Source of the DNA: Pseudomonadota bacterium
GTDB lineage: Bacteria; Pseudomonadota; Gammaproteobacteria; Burkholderiales; Rhodocyclaceae
DNA: 64,000 bases
Direction of reading: 5' to 3'
Assembly (NCBI GenBank): GCA_018241685.1
Contig: JAFEDJ010000025.1
Coordinates: 43,625-107,624 of the forward strand
In this document: positions 1 through 7,743 of the stretch, in pieces
Numbering within the stretch: the stretch's first letter is position 1
Layout of the letters: each line of letters starts with the position of its first letter
The notes under the pieces: generated by a model
Seen by the model: the letters and a program-made list of their open reading frames with translations, nothing else
Database searches by the model: none
Told to the model about the DNA's origin: nothing
Position numbers and translations under genes: made by a program

Positions 1-819
1 GCCTTCACCAGCCCGGACAACAACCCGGCGCGCATTGCCCGGGCGCTGATCGCCGCCGGCCACAAGAACGACTTCTGCCTGTCGGTCGCCGCCCGCCTGT
101 GCCTGCCGGACGAAACCCTGTTCGCCGACCTGCCGCTGGGCGACGCCGCCGGCATGGACTTCCCCGATCCGAACATCGTCGTGCTGGAGCGCATCACGCC
201 GCCCGACAGCCGCGCCACCTTCGGCTTCGACGATGCCGACTTCGTGCAGCGCGCCCCCGAGAAAGGCCTCATCACCAAGCAGGAAGCCCGCGCCCTGTCC
301 CTCGCCAAGCTGGGCCTGCGCCCCGACAGCCGGGTGTGGGACATCGGCGCCGGCTCCGGCTCGGTGGGCCTCGAAGCCGCCCGCCTGGCTTACGACGGCC
401 ACGTGTGGGCCATCGAGAAGAACCCCGGCGACGCCGACAACGCCCGCGAGAACGCCCGCCGCCTGAAGGCCAGCAACTACACGCTGATGGAAGGCAAAGC
501 ACCGGCCGGACTGGATCAATGGCCGGATCCGGACGCCGTCTTCATCGGCGGCTCCGGCGGCGAACTGGCCGAGCTGATCCGCCTGATCCTCGCCCGCCTG
601 CGCCCCAACGGGCGCCTGGTGATGAACTTCGTGACGCTGGAGAACCTCGCCGCCGCCACCGCTGCACTCACCGAAGCCGGCGCTACGTGGGATGTCGTCC
701 AGCTGCAGGCCGCCCGCAGCCAGCCCATCCTCGACATGCATCGCCTCGCCGCGCAAAACCCGGTGTGGATCGTCTCGGCCACCCCGGCCGCGCCCCAACA
801 GCAAGGAACCCCGCAATGA
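1..819 (+). CDS. cobL: CobL/CbiET precorrin C5,C15-methyltransferase (decarboxylating), 3' part
   Basis: The frame is open from base 1, so the start lies outside the window. The first ~50 residues look like the end of a CbiE (C5-methyltransferase) domain. The rest is a CbiT domain, with the SAM-binding motif DIGAGSGSVGLEAA encoded near 340-380. The fused enzyme methylates C5 and C15 of the corrin ring and decarboxylates the C12 acetate side chain. Its stop overlaps the next start as ATGA at 816-819, indicating translational coupling in a cobalamin operon. The CbiE-CbiT fusion is inferred from the uninterrupted frame. Confidence 0.9.
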   Translation, partial: AFTSPDNNPARIARALIAAGHKNDFCLSVAARLCLPDETLFADLPLGDAAGMDFPDPNIVVLERITPPDSRATFGFDDADFVQRAPEKGLITKQEARALSLAKLGLRPDSRVWDIGAGSGSVGLEAARLAYDGHVWAIEKNPGDADNARENARRLKASNYTLMEGKAPAGLDQWPDPDAVFIGGSGGELAELIRLILARLRPNGRLVMNFVTLENLAAATAALTEAGATWDVVQLQAARSQPILDMHRLAAQNPVWIVSATPAAPQQQGTPQ

Positions 820-1595
820 CCGCTCCCCGCCTCGGACGCCTGATCGGCGCCTCCCTCGGCCCCGGCGATCCCGAACTCATCACCCGCCGCGCCTGGGCCG
901 CGCTGCAGTCCGGCGCACGCTGGCTGTACCCGGTGAAGAAGGCCGAGGAATCCTCCTACGCCCTCGGCATCGTCGAACGCGGCGGCCTGGCCGTGCCGGA
1001 AGATGCCGCAGCCCTGGTCTTCCCGATGACCCGCGATCCGGTCGCCCTCGCCAAGGCCTGGTCCCGCGCGGCGAGCCGCACCGTCGAGCTGCTGCGCGAG
1101 GGGCGCGACCTGGTGTTCCTCGTCGAAGGCGACGCCTCCACCTTCGCCACCTTCGGCCACCTGGCCCGCGTAGTGCGTGAGCTGGCGCCGGAGGTCGAGG
1201 TCGAAACCATCCCCGGCGTCAGCTCCTTCGCCGCCGCCGCGGCCGGCACCGGCCTGTCCCTCGCCGAAGAGGACGAGACCTTCGCGGTGATCCCCGCCGC
1301 CTACGGCGTGCCGGTGGTCGAGCGCCTGCTCGACGAGTTCGACACGCTGGTGCTGCTGAAGGTCAAGCCGCTGCTCGACGAGATCCTCGACCTGCTGACC
1401 CGCCGCGGCCTGCTCGCCACCAGCTGCTTCATCGAGAAGGTCGGCTCGCCGGAAGAACGCATCGTCCGCGACGTGGCCAGCCTGGCCGGGCAGAAGGTCA
1501 ATTACCTGTCCCTGATGCTGGTGCAGAACCCCAAGCGGGTCCGTGGCGAACTGCGCCGCGGCTGCCGCAAGCACGCAGCCACCGCCCCTGCCTGA
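816..1595 (+). CDS. cbiL: (Cobalt-)precorrin-2 C20-methyltransferase
   Basis: 259 aa, usual length for CbiL/CobI. It adds the C20 methyl group to (cobalt-)precorrin-2 from SAM. The N-terminal GASLGPGDPELITRRA loop is the tetrapyrrole-methylase signature. EGDASTFATF and the following IPGVSSFAAAAA are the second and third conserved SAM-site segments. The start is the ATG overlapping the cobL stop; longer in-frame upstream extensions would read through cobL and are not credible. The neighbouring cbiG and cobJ place it in corrin ring synthesis. Specificity for the cobalt-containing substrate is inferred from the CbiG company. Confidence 0.92.
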   Translation: MTAPRLGRLIGASLGPGDPELITRRAWAALQSGARWLYPVKKAEESSYALGIVERGGLAVPEDAAALVFPMTRDPVALAKAWSRAASRTVELLREGRDLVFLVEGDASTFATFGHLARVVRELAPEVEVETIPGVSSFAAAAAGTGLSLAEEDETFAVIPAAYGVPVVERLLDEFDTLVLLKVKPLLDEILDLLTRRGLLATSCFIEKVGSPEERIVRDVASLAGQKVNYLSLMLVQNPKRVRGELRRGCRKHAATAPA

Positions 1596-1661
1596 GCGGG
1601 CGGCGTAGCCAAACGACACATCAACCAGACAACCAGAAGAACGCCCAACGGAACCCCGAGC

Positions 1662-2432
1662 ATGTCCCAGCACCTGCCCTTCCCCACCAGCCGCATCGCG
1701 GTCGTCTCCATCACCCGCCACGGCATTGCGCTGGCCGGCCGCGTGGTCGCTGCTCTGCCCGGTGCGCGCCTGTTCGCCCCCGAGAAGTTCGCCGCCGAGG
1801 CCGAAGCCGCCGCACCGGGCGTCGCCGCCTGCTACGCCGGCAAGACCGGCGAGCAGATCCCCATCCTGTTCTCCAACTTCGACGGCATCGTCGCCATCGT
1901 GTCCCTCGGCGCGATGGTGCGGCTGGTCGCGCCCTACCTGGTCAAGAAGGAATCCGACCCCGGCGTGGTGGTCATCGACGAGGCCGGGCGCTTCGTGATC
2001 CCGATGCTGTCCGGCCACCTGGGCGGTGCCAACGCGCTGGCCGGCACCGTCGCCAGCGCCCTCGACGCCACGCCGGTGCTCACCACCGCCTCCGACGCAC
2101 GCCAGACCCTGGCCGTCGATCTCCTCGGCCGCGAACTCGGCTGGACCTTCGAAGCCAGCCACGACGAGGTCGTGCGGGCCAGCGCCGCGGTGGTGAACGA
2201 CGAACTGGTAGCGGTCGTGCAGGAAGCCGGCAGCCCCGACTGGTGGCGCAAGCACGCCAACGGCCGCAACGGCCCGCTACCCGGCAATCTGGTGCCTTTC
2301 GCGCGCCTGGAGGACGTGGAGCCGGAACGCTTCGGCGCCGTGCTGTGGATCAGCCACCGGGACGAGCCAGCCGAGCTGGCCCCGCGCCTGGCCGGCAAGC
2401 GCGTCATCTACCGCCCGCCGGTCACCCAATGA
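1662..2432 (+). CDS. cbiG: CbiG, N-terminal and central domains (cobalt-precorrin-5A hydrolase)
   Basis: 256 aa. It matches the first two parts of CbiG: FDGIVAIVSLGAMVRLVAP and the GHLGGANALA stretch are typical. CbiG opens the ring-A delta-lactone and releases acetaldehyde, a step found only in the early-cobalt (anaerobic) pathway, which types this operon. A full-length CbiG also carries a C-terminal domain of about 130 aa; here that domain is a separate gene starting inside this stop codon (ATGA, 2429-2432). The 66-base gap to cbiL is the largest inside the cob genes. Confidence 0.88.
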   Translation: MSQHLPFPTSRIAVVSITRHGIALAGRVVAALPGARLFAPEKFAAEAEAAAPGVAACYAGKTGEQIPILFSNFDGIVAIVSLGAMVRLVAPYLVKKESDPGVVVIDEAGRFVIPMLSGHLGGANALAGTVASALDATPVLTTASDARQTLAVDLLGRELGWTFEASHDEVVRASAAVVNDELVAVVQEAGSPDWWRKHANGRNGPLPGNLVPFARLEDVEPERFGAVLWISHRDEPAELAPRLAGKRVIYRPPVTQ

Positions 2433-2836
2433 ACCCGCGCCAGCCCGTCGCCCTCGGCATCGGCTGCGACCGCGGCACGCCGGCGGCCAGCCTGGCCTGG
2501 GTCGTCGTCGAGGCACTGGCCCTGTGCGGCGCCAGCCTGCAGGACGTGGTCGCCGTCGCCAGCATCGACCTGAAGGCCGACGAACCGGGCCTGCAGGAGT
2601 TGGCCCACTGGCAGGGCTGGCAGATCACCTTCTATCCGGCCGCCGCGCTGGCCGGCATCGAAGTCCCCAACCCGTCGGAAACCGTCCGCAAATACACCGG
2701 CACGCCGTCCGTCTCGGAGGCCGCCGCACTGCTCGCAGCTGGTACCGACATGCGCCAGTTGCTCGTCGAAAAACACAAATACCGCGGCCCCGACGGCCGT
2801 AACGCCACCGTCTCCATCGCGAGGATTCCCCAATGA
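2429..2836 (+). CDS. CbiG C-terminal domain / CobE-like protein
   Basis: 135 aa. ALGIGCDRGTPA at the N terminus and the SVSEAAALLAAG segment are hallmarks of the CbiG_C/CobE domain. It presumably works with the preceding CbiG half to make the complete hydrolase, or acts separately as CobE does in aerobic pathways. It overlaps cbiG by ATGA at its start and cobJ by ATGA at its end (2833-2836), so stoichiometric translation is likely. A longer frame reaching back to 2243 exists but lies entirely inside cbiG and is rejected as the start. Confidence 0.87.
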   Translation: MNPRQPVALGIGCDRGTPAASLAWVVVEALALCGASLQDVVAVASIDLKADEPGLQELAHWQGWQITFYPAAALAGIEVPNPSETVRKYTGTPSVSEAAALLAAGTDMRQLLVEKHKYRGPDGRNATVSIARIPQ

Positions 2837-3819
2837 ACGACATCGCCTCCGCCGCCCCCCGTGGCAAGATCATGCTGGTCGGCCTCGGCCCGGGCAGCCA
2901 CGAACATCTCACCGCCCGCGCCCGCGCCGCCATCGCCGAAGCCGACACGGTGATCGGCTACGTCACCTACATCCGCCTGGTGGCCGAGCTGCTGGAAGGC
3001 AAGGAAGTCATCAAGAAGTCGATGACCGAGGAACTCGACCGGGCCATCGAATCCCTCGACCGTGCCCGCCAGGGCAAGAAGGTGGCGCTGATCTCGTCCG
3101 GCGACGCCGGCGTGTACGGCATGGCCGGGCCGACTTTCGAGGTGCTGTTCCAGGCCGGATGGACGCCGGATTCGGACATCGAGGTCGAGATCATCCCCGG
3201 CGCATCGGCCATCAACACCTGCGCAGCACTGGTCGGCGCACCGCTGACCCACGACTTCTGCGCGATCTCCCTGTCCGATCTGCTGACCCCGTGGCCGACC
3301 ATCGCCCGCCGCCTGGAGGCGGTGGCCGCCTCCGACTTCGTCGTGGCGCTCTACAATCCCAAGAGCGGACGCCGCACCCGCCAAATCGTCGAAGCCCGCC
3401 GCCTGTTCCTGCGCCACCGCCGGCCGGACACGCCGGTGGCCATCGTCAAGTCGGCCTACCGCCCCAAGCAACGCATCGAATTCACCACCCTCGAGCACAT
3501 GACCGACTGCGACATCGGCATGCTGTCCACCGTGCTGATCGGCAACTCCAACACCTTCGTCAAGCATGGCCTGATGGTCACGCCACGGGGCTACGCCAAC
3601 AAGTACGACGTGGACAGCGGCACCACCCGTGACGGCGAGAAGGCCGGTCGCTCCCTGTCCACCGGCCTCGACGGCTGGCTGGCCACGCTCCACGCCAGCG
3701 GCCGCAGCGCCGCCGAGCTGGCGCAGGAATACCGCCTGCCCGAGGACTACATCGCCGAGCTGCTGGCCGAGCCTTTCGAGGCCGCCAGCGCCGCTCCCGC
3801 CGAGGAGGCCGAGGCGTGA
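2833..3819 (+). CDS. cobJ: Precorrin-3B / cobalt-precorrin-3 C17-methyltransferase with C-terminal extension
   Basis: 328 aa; the family is normally about 240-255. Residues ~11-250 are a tetrapyrrole methylase (VGLGPGSHEHLT; SSGDAGVYGMAGP; IPGASAINTCAALVGAPLTHDF; ALYNPKS). The enzyme methylates C17 and contracts the ring. The extra ~75 residues (about 250-328) contain a helix-turn-helix-looking stretch (SAAELAQEYRLPEDYIAELL) followed by an Ala/Glu-rich tail; its role is unknown. Start and stop both overlap neighbours by ATGA, so the extension is in frame and not an annotation artefact. Confidence 0.9.
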   Translation: MNDIASAAPRGKIMLVGLGPGSHEHLTARARAAIAEADTVIGYVTYIRLVAELLEGKEVIKKSMTEELDRAIESLDRARQGKKVALISSGDAGVYGMAGPTFEVLFQAGWTPDSDIEVEIIPGASAINTCAALVGAPLTHDFCAISLSDLLTPWPTIARRLEAVAASDFVVALYNPKSGRRTRQIVEARRLFLRHRRPDTPVAIVKSAYRPKQRIEFTTLEHMTDCDIGMLSTVLIGNSNTFVKHGLMVTPRGYANKYDVDSGTTRDGEKAGRSLSTGLDGWLATLHASGRSAAELAQEYRLPEDYIAELLAEPFEAASAAPAEEAEA

Positions 3820-4157
3820 GCGAGCCCATCAAGCCGAAGATCGGCGGCTACCGCCGCCACCTGCTGGTATGCACCGGCCCGCGCTGCACCGCCGACGGCC
3901 AGTCGCAGGCCCTATTCGACAGCCTCGGCGCCAAGTTCAAGGTGGCCGGGCTCGATGCCGGCGAGCTGCGCGTCAAGCGCACCCGCGCGGCCTGCTTCGC
4001 CGCCTGCAAGGGCGGCCCGATCCTGTGCGTGCAGCCCGACGGCACCTGGTACTACGGCGTCACCGACGCGGTGATGGACCGCATCGTCGACGAGCACCTG
4101 GTCGGCGGCCAGCCGGTCGCCGAGCACGTCTTCCACCAGGCCGGCGAGCCGGACTGA
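3816..4157 (+). CDS. Thioredoxin-fold [2Fe-2S] ferredoxin of the cobalamin operon
   Basis: 113 aa. Cysteines at 19, 24, 60, 64 and 71 fit the C-x4-C ... C-x3-C pattern of thioredoxin-like [2Fe-2S] ferredoxins, with the typical GPILCVQPDGTWY end of the cluster fold. Such ferredoxins (CbiW-type) occur in cobalamin operons and may supply electrons during ring contraction or cobalt reduction; that role here is inferred from context. It overlaps cobJ by four bases and the next gene follows after 13 bases. Confidence 0.8.
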   Translation: MSEPIKPKIGGYRRHLLVCTGPRCTADGQSQALFDSLGAKFKVAGLDAGELRVKRTRAACFAACKGGPILCVQPDGTWYYGVTDAVMDRIVDEHLVGGQPVAEHVFHQAGEPD

Positions 4158-4170
4158 ACGCCACGTACCG

Positions 4171-5625
4171 ATGCCCGCACGCCTCTCCCGCCTCCTGCAT
4201 CTTTTCCATCGCTGGCTCGGCATCGGTGCCGGCCTGCTGGTGCTGGGCTGGTTCGTCTCCGGCCTGGTGATGCTGTATTCGCCCTTTCCGCGCCTGACGG
4301 TGGAAGAGCGGGTGCAGCATCTGGAAGTCCTGCACAGCGAGGCAGTGCGGATCAGCCCCGCCGACGCGGCCGCCCAATGCCCCGGCACCCCGCGCGGCGC
4401 ACGCCTGTCCATGCTCTCCGGGCGTCCGATCTATCACTTCAGTGGCGGCAAACCGGCCTGCAGCGTGTGGGCCGACGACGGCCGCTGGGTCGGCCCGGTA
4501 TCCGCGGAGATGGCCAGCGAGGCGGCCCGGCGCTTCCTGCCTAGCGTGGCGCTGGCGCAGCCGGAACGCATCGAGCGCGACCAGTGGAGCGTCTACAGCA
4601 GCTACAACGCCCACCGCCCGCTGTACCGCATCGCGGCTGACGATGCGGCCGGCACGGTGCTCTACGTATCGTCGAAGAGCAGCGAGGTACTGGCCGACAC
4701 CAATCGCCGCGAGCGCCTGCTCGGCTGGCTGGGCAGCGTGCCCCACTGGATCTACTTCACCCCGCTGCGCAGCGACGACCTGGGCGCCTGGCGCGTGCTG
4801 GTGCTGTGGCTGCCGCCCGTTGCGCTGCTGACCGCCGTCGCCGGACTGGCGCTGGGCATCCAGCGGCTGCGTGTGCGCCGACGCTACCCGCGCGGACAGA
4901 TCACGCCTTACCACGGCTGGAAACGCTGGCACCATCTGGCCGGGCTGGCCGTCGGCGGCTTCGCCGTCACCTGGCTGCTGTCCGGCTGGCTGTCCAACCA
5001 TCCCTTCGGCCTGCTGGAGATGAGCAGCCCACCGCCCGGCAGCGCCCAGCGCCTGGCCGGCGGCCCCTTCCACCCGTCTTCCAACATCGACCTGCTGCGC
5101 CGCCAGCTGGCCCAGGTGCCCGATGCCCGCGAAGCCGAGTGGTATCGCTTCGGCGGCCGGGACTACCTTGAAGTACGCACCCCGACTGGCCCCCGCCGGC
5201 TGGACGACCAGGCTCATGCCGCCGCCCCCATCGACGTGCCCACCCTCGCCGCCGCCGTCGAAACCATCGAGCACCTGCCGGTGGCCCAGGCCGAGCTGAT
5301 CGACCACGAGGACCTCTACCACTACGGCCGCAACAGTCCCGCGGTGCTGCCGGCAGTGCGCATCCGCCTGGCCGACGCCCAGGACACCACCTGGTATCTG
5401 GACCCGGCCACCGGCCGCATCCTGCAACGCATCGACGATGCCAACCGCTGGCACCGCTGGGTCTTCAACGCCCTGCACCGCCTCGATTTCCCGCCCCTCG
5501 CCAGCCTGCCCGGGCTGCGGGAGGGGCTGATCACCCTGCTCTGCCTGCTCGGCGTCAGCCTGGCCGGCAGCGGCTGTGTGATCGGCTGGCGCCGGCTGTT
5601 CCGCCGGAGCCGCCCCTCTGCCTAG
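4171..5625 (+). CDS. PepSY-domain inner-membrane protein
   Basis: 484 aa. Predicted membrane helices lie at about 15-37, 210-230, 253-275 and 452-470, with two large periplasmic portions between them. The architecture is that of PepSY-associated membrane proteins (HRWLGIGAGLLVLGWFVSGLVMLY at the N terminus), some of which reduce ferric chelates or accompany metal uptake. Last gene of the cobalamin operon, 13 bases after the ferredoxin. An electron-transfer or metal-reduction role linked to cobalt or cobalamin is a guess from position; no catalytic motif was recognised. Confidence 0.7.
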   Translation: MPARLSRLLHLFHRWLGIGAGLLVLGWFVSGLVMLYSPFPRLTVEERVQHLEVLHSEAVRISPADAAAQCPGTPRGARLSMLSGRPIYHFSGGKPACSVWADDGRWVGPVSAEMASEAARRFLPSVALAQPERIERDQWSVYSSYNAHRPLYRIAADDAAGTVLYVSSKSSEVLADTNRRERLLGWLGSVPHWIYFTPLRSDDLGAWRVLVLWLPPVALLTAVAGLALGIQRLRVRRRYPRGQITPYHGWKRWHHLAGLAVGGFAVTWLLSGWLSNHPFGLLEMSSPPPGSAQRLAGGPFHPSSNIDLLRRQLAQVPDAREAEWYRFGGRDYLEVRTPTGPRRLDDQAHAAAPIDVPTLAAAVETIEHLPVAQAELIDHEDLYHYGRNSPAVLPAVRIRLADAQDTTWYLDPATGRILQRIDDANRWHRWVFNALHRLDFPPLASLPGLREGLITLLCLLGVSLAGSGCVIGWRRLFRRSRPSA

Positions 5626-6150
5626 CCGCCTCGAAAGAGCCTCCATGAAAAGGCGTTTCGCCCGCCCCTGCGGGGGACGCAGCATCTGATCGGCGGCGCA
5701 GTGGACCGGCGGTAGCCGGGCACGCACGGCGTCTGCGTCGGCCCGCCCATCGGCTTCTGAACCGACACAGTTCATAGGGGGCACCGCGAACCAACTTCTG
5801 GGGTGGCATAACATCTTTCACGGCATACCGAATCAAGTTCGCAAACGCCAGATAAGACTTCGGCCAACTCCGAATCATCTTACGCACAGGCCGAACTTGA
5901 ATCCGTGATTTCCGGATTTGATACTGCCCGGCGAACATTCGATGAGCACGCGGCAATATTGAATGTTCACCCCGATATGCCGATAAAGCAGTCAGACACA
6001 AGCATGGCGCCGTCGCGACATCGTCATCGCGCCCTGTTCGTGACGCAACAGACTTGAACGCTGCAAGGCGATGGAGGATCCTTGATCCGTCGCCCGCCAA
6101 TGGACGGCACATAACAACAACAGCACCAAATGAGCTTTCGAGGAGCCGCG
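5626..6150 (+). other. Intergenic region with nested inverted repeats, no recognised gene
   Basis: About 525 bases, AT-richer than the flanks from ~5800 onward. Visible structure: an 11-of-12 inverted repeat (GAATCAAGTTCG at ~5830-5841 against CGAACTTGAATC at ~5892-5903) enclosing a smaller imperfect hairpin (TAAGA..TCGG / CCGA..TCTTA, ~5853-5881), and an 8-bp perfect repeat GAACATTC/GAATGTTC at 5933-5968. A reverse-strand frame of 232 codons crosses it but resembles no family I recognise. It should also hold the promoter of the diguanylate cyclase gene. Confidence 0.45.
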
Positions 6151-7722
6151 ATGGGCACTGCCCTGGAGACGCTTCTCCACTACTTCGGACGCCTCGTCCT
6201 GCCCTGTCTGGTCGCATTCGGCGCAGCCGGCCTGGCCCACGGCGAGGACGCACAGCAAGTCTTCCGCGTTGGCATCACCTCCTTCCGTGACAAGTCGGTC
6301 ACGCAGCGGGAATGGGGGCCGACGATGGATTACCTGGCGGAGAAGATTCCCGGCAGCCGCTTCGTCGTCGTACCGATGGGCCTGCAGGAATTCGAAGCCG
6401 CCCTCAGCCGCAACGAGATCGACTTCGTCATCACCAACCCTGAGCACTACATCGTGCTGGAGGCGCGCTATGGCGTGTCCCGCGTCGCTACGCTGGTGAA
6501 ACGCGAGAATGGCCACCTGGTCAACCAGTTCGGCGGCGTGGTGTTTGCGCGCAGCGACCGCCACGACATCCACGGCCTGGAGAACCTGAAGGGAAAACGG
6601 ATTGCCTCGGTGGACCGCACGTCCTTCGCCGCCTACCTGCTGCAGTACGATCTGATGAAAGCGCACGATGTCGACATCGACCGCGACTGCCAAGTGGATT
6701 TCCTCGGTTTTCCGCAGGACTTGAGCGTCACCGCGGTACTGGAAGGACGCGCCGACGTCGGTTTCGTCCGCACCGGCGTGCTGGAGGCGATGGCCCGCGA
6801 AGGGCGGATCGACTTGGCACAGATCCAGATCCTGCATGCCATGCCGAGAGACAGCTTCCCCTTCCTGATCTCGACCGGGCTTTACCCTGAATGGCCTTTT
6901 GCTGCCGTGCCGCGGGTACCGATCGACATCCGCAACCAGGTTGCCGCAGCGCTGCTGATGATGCCGCCGGACACGCCGATGGCGCAGAGCGCACGCTACT
7001 ACCGCTGGTCCACGCCGGTTGAGTATCTCAGCGTACAGAGCCTGATGCGGCGGCATCACATCTACCCCTTCGACAAGGTCGAGGCGATCACGCCGGCGCA
7101 GATCTTCCGGCGCTACGCGCCCCACATCCTGCTGGTCGCACTGGCCGTCGTGCTGCTGATGGCCACGCTGTACCTGCGCGCACGCCGTCTGAACCGTGCG
7201 TTGCTCCAATCCCGCCAGCAGCTCAACCACCAGGCCCATTACGACGCCCTGACCGGCCTGCCCAACCGCAACCTGCTCGACTACGATCTCGAAAGGGCCC
7301 TTAGCCAGGCACGGCGCACCGGGCAGGAGTTCGCGCTATGCCTGATGGATCTGGACGGGTTCAAGCCGATCAATGACCGCTGGGGCCACAAGGTCGGCGA
7401 CGAGGTGCTGCGGGAAGTCGCCCAGCGTCTGCAGGGCAGCCTGCGCACCGGCGACCGGGTCGCCCGCTGGGGTGGGGATGAATTCGTGCTACTGCTCAAC
7501 GGGGTCGCCACCCAGCAGCAGCTGACCGAGATCATCGAACGCATCCTGCACGTGGTGGCCATGCCGCTCGACAGCTGCAGCGGTGCCCACGTCTGCGCCA
7601 GCATCGGCGTCAGCCTGTACCCGCGAACGGGCACGGACGCCGACGGCCTGCTGAAAGCCGCCGACGAGGCCATGTACAAGGCCAAGGGCGCCGGCGGCAA
7701 CCGCTGGGCCGCCCAGACATAG
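6151..7722 (+). CDS. Diguanylate cyclase with periplasmic PhnD-like sensor domain
   Basis: 523 aa. Signal sequence/first helix at the N terminus; a PhnD-like substrate-binding domain (about 35-300, starting FRVGITSFRDKSV) in the periplasm; a membrane helix near 326-347; then a GGDEF domain with intact GGDEF at 441-445. The product-inhibition I-site RTGD is at 432-435. It makes c-di-GMP in response to a periplasmic ligand, possibly a phosphonate or other small anion. Start 6151 is preferred over the in-frame ATG at 6130 because GAGGAG lies five bases before it. Converges on the chemoreceptor gene. Confidence 0.88.
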   Translation: MGTALETLLHYFGRLVLPCLVAFGAAGLAHGEDAQQVFRVGITSFRDKSVTQREWGPTMDYLAEKIPGSRFVVVPMGLQEFEAALSRNEIDFVITNPEHYIVLEARYGVSRVATLVKRENGHLVNQFGGVVFARSDRHDIHGLENLKGKRIASVDRTSFAAYLLQYDLMKAHDVDIDRDCQVDFLGFPQDLSVTAVLEGRADVGFVRTGVLEAMAREGRIDLAQIQILHAMPRDSFPFLISTGLYPEWPFAAVPRVPIDIRNQVAAALLMMPPDTPMAQSARYYRWSTPVEYLSVQSLMRRHHIYPFDKVEAITPAQIFRRYAPHILLVALAVVLLMATLYLRARRLNRALLQSRQQLNHQAHYDALTGLPNRNLLDYDLERALSQARRTGQEFALCLMDLDGFKPINDRWGHKVGDEVLREVAQRLQGSLRTGDRVARWGGDEFVLLLNGVATQQQLTEIIERILHVVAMPLDSCSGAHVCASIGVSLYPRTGTDADGLLKAADEAMYKAKGAGGNRWAAQT

Positions 7723-7743
7723 GCATGAGCGCCCCAGCGGCGC

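Noticed and set aside
516..2255. Very long reverse-strand open frames across the cobalamin genes, and similar ones elsewhere (e.g. 41829-44045 plus strand, 44113-47346 minus strand).
   Set aside because: They are antisense shadows produced by high GC3; composition is biased (runs of Gly/Arg/His/Gln) and they overlap genes with clear family motifs.
5640..5760. Possible cobalamin riboswitch on the minus strand (CCCCGCAGG-like stretch near 5670).
   Set aside because: No B12 box, and no gene in the proper orientation to be controlled; the resemblance is limited to one short GC-rich motif.
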